Assembly (NCBI GenBank): GCA_035463295.1
Contig: DATHTK010000104.1
Location: 1-13,053, forward strand
Direction of reading: 5' to 3'
DNA length: 13,053 nt
Source: DATHTK01 sp035463295
GTDB taxonomy: Bacteria > Actinomycetota > Rubrobacteria > Rubrobacterales > Rubrobacteraceae
Within the stretch, counting starts at the first letter, position 1. Each line of letters begins with the position of its first letter. The notes below the pieces were generated by a model. The model had not been told where the DNA came from. It was given only the letters and a program-made list of their open reading frames with translations, and ran no database searches. Positions 10,421 through 13,053 of this stretch are shown piece after piece. A program made the translations under genes and the position numbers.

Positions 10421-11746
10421 GTGGACCTATTCGACGACGCCGGCTCCGAAAGCCTCGCCCGTCGCGCTCCGCTGGCCGAGCGCCTGCGGCCAAGGACGCT
10501 CGACGAGATCGTGGGTCAGCCGCACCTGGCGGGTCGCGGCGGGCCGCTTCGGGCCGCGGTGGCGCGGGGCAGGATCGGCTCGCTCGTCTTGTGGGGACCG
10601 CCGGGGACGGGGAAGACGACGCTCGCTCGGGTGCTGGCCGGCTCGGTGGAGGAGGAGTTCGTCTCCTTGAGCGCCGTTACCAGTGGAGTCAAGGACCTGC
10701 GGGCGGCCCTCGACGGGGCGCGAGAGAGGCTGAAGTACGAGGGGCGCGGGACCCTCGTCTTCGTGGACGAGGTCCACCGCTTCAACAAGACGCAGCAGGA
10801 CGCGCTGCTGCCCGCGCTGGAAGAGGGCCTCGTGGACTTCATCGGGGCGACGACAGAGAACCCGTCCTTCGAGGTCACGGCCCCGCTGCTGAGCCGCTCG
10901 CGCGTGCTGCGGTTGCGGCCGCTCTCGGAGGAGGACCTGAGCGTGTTGCTGGAGCGTGGGACGGTCGAGCTCGGGGTCGAGGTCGCACCGGAGGCGCGCG
11001 AGTACCTGCTGCGGCTCGCGGGCGGGGACGGGCGGAGGCTGCTCAACACGCTTGAGGTTGCGGGGTCCGGCGGGGAGCGGGTCGAGGTCGCGGACGTCGA
11101 ACGGGCCGTGGGGCACAGGGCGCACCGGTACGGGCGGGAGGAGCACTACGACGTCATCAGCGCCTTCATAAAGAGCGTGCGCGGTGGCGACCCCGACGCG
11201 GCCTTGCACTACCTGGCCCGCATGCTCGAAGCGGGGGAGGACCCGAATTTCGTCGCCCGGCGGCTCGTGATCCTCGCCTCCGAAGACATAGGCAACGCCG
11301 ATCCGCACGCGCTTCCGCTCGCCGTCGCCGCGGCCGAGGCGGTGCGCATGATCGGGATGCCCGAGGGACGCATCCCGCTCGCCCAGGCGACGACCTATCT
11401 GGCCTCGGCGCCGAAGTCCAACGCATCGTACAAGGCGATCGGGGGGGCTCTCGAGGACGTGCGGCGCGGTGCGGCGACCGAGGTCCCCCTACACCTGCGC
11501 AACGCCGCGACGGGCCTCATGAGGGAAGAGGGCTACGGGGCCGGCTACCGCTACGCCCACGACGACGAGGCCGAGGGGATGAACGACCGCTACCTGCCCG
11601 ACGAACTCGCGGATCGCGTCTACTACGAGCCCAAGGAGAGAGGGACCGAGGCCGCCGTCAGGGAGCGGCTGGAGAGCTGGAGGAGGGAACGGCGAGAGCG
11701 TGAAGGCGGAGAAGCCTTTCGTGTCGAGGACCGGCCGGAGGCCTGA
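10421..11746 (+). CDS. rarA: Replication-associated recombination ATPase RarA (MgsA)
   Basis: AAA+ ATPase of the clamp-loader/RuvB group that acts at stalled replication forks; 441 aa, the usual length (E. coli protein 447). Landmarks: LAERLRPRTLDEIVGQPHL at 18-36, Walker A GPPGTGKTT at 59-67, Walker B LVFVDEVH at 112-119 followed by RFNKTQQD, GATTENPSFE with the sensor, SRSRVLRLRPL with the arginine region, and the RarA-specific C-terminal tetramerisation part with SEDIGNADPHAL, AKSNASYKAIG-type PKSNASYKAIG, and YRYAHDDEAEGMNDRYLPD. The frame is open from 10331, but GTG 10421 gives the normal N-terminus and sits 6 nt after a -10 TATACT. It starts 120 nt after the LLM pseudogene and converges on the membrane glycosyltransferase gene. 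Cytoplasmic, nucleoid-associated. No unusual residue seen in the nucleotide site. Confidence 0.96.
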   Translation: MDLFDDAGSESLARRAPLAERLRPRTLDEIVGQPHLAGRGGPLRAAVARGRIGSLVLWGPPGTGKTTLARVLAGSVEEEFVSLSAVTSGVKDLRAALDGARERLKYEGRGTLVFVDEVHRFNKTQQDALLPALEEGLVDFIGATTENPSFEVTAPLLSRSRVLRLRPLSEEDLSVLLERGTVELGVEVAPEAREYLLRLAGGDGRRLLNTLEVAGSGGERVEVADVERAVGHRAHRYGREEHYDVISAFIKSVRGGDPDAALHYLARMLEAGEDPNFVARRLVILASEDIGNADPHALPLAVAAAEAVRMIGMPEGRIPLAQATTYLASAPKSNASYKAIGGALEDVRRGAATEVPLHLRNAATGLMREEGYGAGYRYAHDDEAEGMNDRYLPDELADRVYYEPKERGTEAAVRERLESWRRERREREGGEAFRVEDRPEA

Positions 11747-11770
11747 TCCCCGCAGCCTCTGCACGTTGTA

Positions 11771-11801
11771 GAAAGGGCCGGCTCCGGCTCACCTTCGGCC
11801 C
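11771..11801 (-). terminator. Possible intrinsic terminator of the membrane glycosyltransferase gene
   Basis: Read on the minus strand, GGGCCG (11801-11796) pairs with CGGCCC (11780-11775) across a 15-nt loop and is followed by TTTCT. It begins within the last codons of the gene and lies between the convergent rarA and glycosyltransferase stops. The U-run is short and the loop large, so this is only a candidate; it could serve rarA as a bidirectional element. Confidence 0.3.
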
Positions 11802-13053
11802 GAGGTCTCCTGGTCTTGCTGAGGTTCGATATCTGTAGCGTCGTGCCTCCCGTCCAGGACGCTCTTCTCGTCCGTGGCGGGGAGGAGGGCTAGGAAGACA
11901 AAGGGCTCGAACCACGTCACGTAGGGGTAGAACCAGTAGTTGGTGGTGATCTGAAACCCGATCACGAGCGCCGCAGAGAAAGCTGCGAGCCTCCGCACGG
12001 TGCGCTTTTTCGGCCAGACGGCGACGATAAAGGCGAGGAACACGACGCCGGCGAGGAGTGGTTGTTGCAGGAAGGCGAGCTCGGGCACCTGGGCGAATAC
12101 CGTCCACGGTGTCTCCCGGTCGCCCTGAAAAGCGATCGTCTTCGCGTAGAAGAGCTTGATGGACTCTAGCGGTCGGCCATCGAGCAGAAGTACCCAGAAG
12201 GTTAGCAACACGACCCCAAGACCGCCGAGGATGAAATCCACGAGCGACCTCCTTGGCCGCGCACCGTCGTGGAGTAGCCACAGCGGGCCGAGGATGATCG
12301 GGTAGAGCTTGACGGCGAACCCCGCCGCTATGGTCGCTCCGCGCCCGAGCGGGGACGTTACGAAGGCGAGCCCTACTGCGCAGATCGCAGCTACCACGAT
12401 GTCGTTGGTGTTGTTATTGGCCGAGTAGAGCGTGTAGGGAAAGACGCACCAGGCGAACAGGAGGGCGGCGCCGACCTTCGGTCCAGAGAGCCTCCAGCCG
12501 GCGATCAGGAGGGCGAGAGCGCCTGTCACGAAGGCACAGATGGTCGTAGCGTGGGCCGCGGGCAGGAAGTCCCACTCTCCCGAGAAGCCGAAGACGAGAA
12601 CGGAGGGGACGTAGAGGAGGTAGTTCAGGGGGCCGTAGGTGTCGCCGGTACCGACGTCGTCTGGCATGTTGCCGTAGGGGAGCGTCCCGTCGAGGATGCG
12701 GTCGGCGCCCACCACGCCGGCGTAGCCGACATCGATCACGCGCGAGTCCAGGTTCAGATATATGACGAGACCCGAGGCGAGGGCCGCGCTCAAGATGAGC
12801 AGCCAGCTCGGAAAGGTGCTCGTCCTCTCGACCCTCTCGCCGACGCCGAAGCCCAATAACAAGGTGCGCACGAAGAGGTAGAGAAGGGGTGCGTACCAGA
12901 GAAGGACGGCCTCGTAGACCACGCCCTCGCGGAAGAACCCGTGCGAGACGAGAAAACCGAGCAGGGCTACTACGTCCAGGTTGCGCAGGGAGAAGAGCTT
13001 GTCGGTGCGCAGAAAGGCGAGGGCGAAGACGAGCGCGAGCGGTCCCCAGATGT
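11789..13053 (-). CDS. Polytopic GT-C (GT87/DUF2029-like) membrane glycosyltransferase, N-terminus outside window
   Basis: At least 421 aa; the frame stays open to the window edge (IWGPLALVFALAFLRTDKLF is the first visible segment), so the N-terminus is missing and the GTG at 12922 should not be taken as the start. Many hydrophobic spans alternate with short loops. A large extracytoplasmic loop after a first TM pair reads NLDSRVIDVGYAGVVGADRI then LDGTLPYGNMPDDVGTGDTY and GPLNYLLYVP, the layout of polyprenyl-phosphate-sugar-dependent GT-C enzymes (D-x-Y-x-G-x(n)-G-x-L-P-Y ... YGPL). Later landmarks are SANNNTNDIVVA and GFAVKLYPIILGPLWLL, both typical of GT87 mannosyl-/arabinofuranosyltransferase relatives. 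The C-terminus DGRHDATDIEPQQDQETSGR is a cytoplasmic tail. It converges with rarA at 42 nt. Sugar and acceptor unknown; a DUF2029-type protein of unproven activity is the conservative label. Confidence 0.8.
   Translation of the reverse strand, partial: IWGPLALVFALAFLRTDKLFSLRNLDVVALLGFLVSHGFFREGVVYEAVLLWYAPLLYLFVRTLLLGFGVGERVERTSTFPSWLLILSAALASGLVIYLNLDSRVIDVGYAGVVGADRILDGTLPYGNMPDDVGTGDTYGPLNYLLYVPSVLVFGFSGEWDFLPAAHATTICAFVTGALALLIAGWRLSGPKVGAALLFAWCVFPYTLYSANNNTNDIVVAAICAVGLAFVTSPLGRGATIAAGFAVKLYPIILGPLWLLHDGARPRRSLVDFILGGLGVVLLTFWVLLLDGRPLESIKLFYAKTIAFQGDRETPWTVFAQVPELAFLQQPLLAGVVFLAFIVAVWPKKRTVRRLAAFSAALVIGFQITTNYWFYPYVTWFEPFVFLALLPATDEKSVLDGRHDATDIEPQQDQETSGRR

Noticed and set aside
9868..11055. 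395-aa plus-strand frame across the pseudogene end and rarA
   Set aside because: Out of frame with both recognisable proteins, Arg/Gly-rich without motifs, a compositional shadow.
10427..11308. 293-aa minus-strand frame opposite rarA
   Set aside because: Antisense to a complete, motif-bearing rarA; no motif or ribosome site of its own.
1..13053. tRNA, rRNA, CRISPR array, insertion sequence, prophage or restriction/defence genes
   Set aside because: I looked on both strands and saw none: no array of regular repeats, no transposase or nuclease motifs, and intergenic gaps too short or without cloverleaf structure.

Overview
The window is high-GC bacterial chromosome. Frequent GTG/TTG starts, TANNNT-type -10 boxes close to start codons, and use of ATA and AGG codons alongside high GC suggest an actinobacterium. 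A Rubrobacter-like lineage is my best guess from the look of the proteins, not a demonstrated assignment. Genes are tightly packed. No tRNA, rRNA, CRISPR array, insertion sequence or phage gene was seen, and no gene-free stretch exceeds 300 bases (the longest, about 226 nt, lies at 5529-5754).

Layout. 1-660 (-): N-terminal part of the radical-SAM molybdopterin enzyme MoaA, cut by the window edge. 730-3916: an ion-transport module with two paralogous 12-TM-type permeases of the ArsB/NhaD/SLC13 fold, one on each strand, flanking a CBS-domain-pair protein. Permease A and the CBS gene diverge from one 10-bp palindrome that carries a -10 hexamer on each strand. 3932-5488 (-): a GT4 glycosyltransferase with an 11-codon upstream ORF. 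5755-7764 (+): a two-gene operon encoding a cysteine-free peroxiredoxin-fold protein with a triplicated charged motif and a long coiled-coil protein. 7866-8841 (-): a three-gene overlapping operon: minimal zincin metallopeptidase, SRPBCC lipid-binding-fold protein, tiny TatA/TatB-like membrane protein. 8938-9180 (+): an 80-aa protein of unknown function. 9329-10300 (+): an F420-dependent-type luciferase-like oxidoreductase interrupted by one in-frame TAG. 10421-11746 (+): the replication-associated AAA+ ATPase RarA, apparently leaderless. 11789-13053 (-): a polytopic GT-C/GT87-like membrane glycosyltransferase, cut by the window edge.

The most distinctive elements are (i) the redoxin-fold protein that lost its catalytic cysteines and gained three nearly identical 28-residue basic/acidic repeats, in an operon with a coiled-coil partner; (ii) three genes whose start codons sit 6-7 nt after a -10 hexamer, implying leaderless transcripts and correcting the starts a routine gene caller might choose; (iii) the symmetric bidirectional promoter of the permease/CBS module; (iv) the single-codon nonsense disruption of the LLM oxidoreductase. 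Function assignments rest on motifs read by eye; no database search was run.
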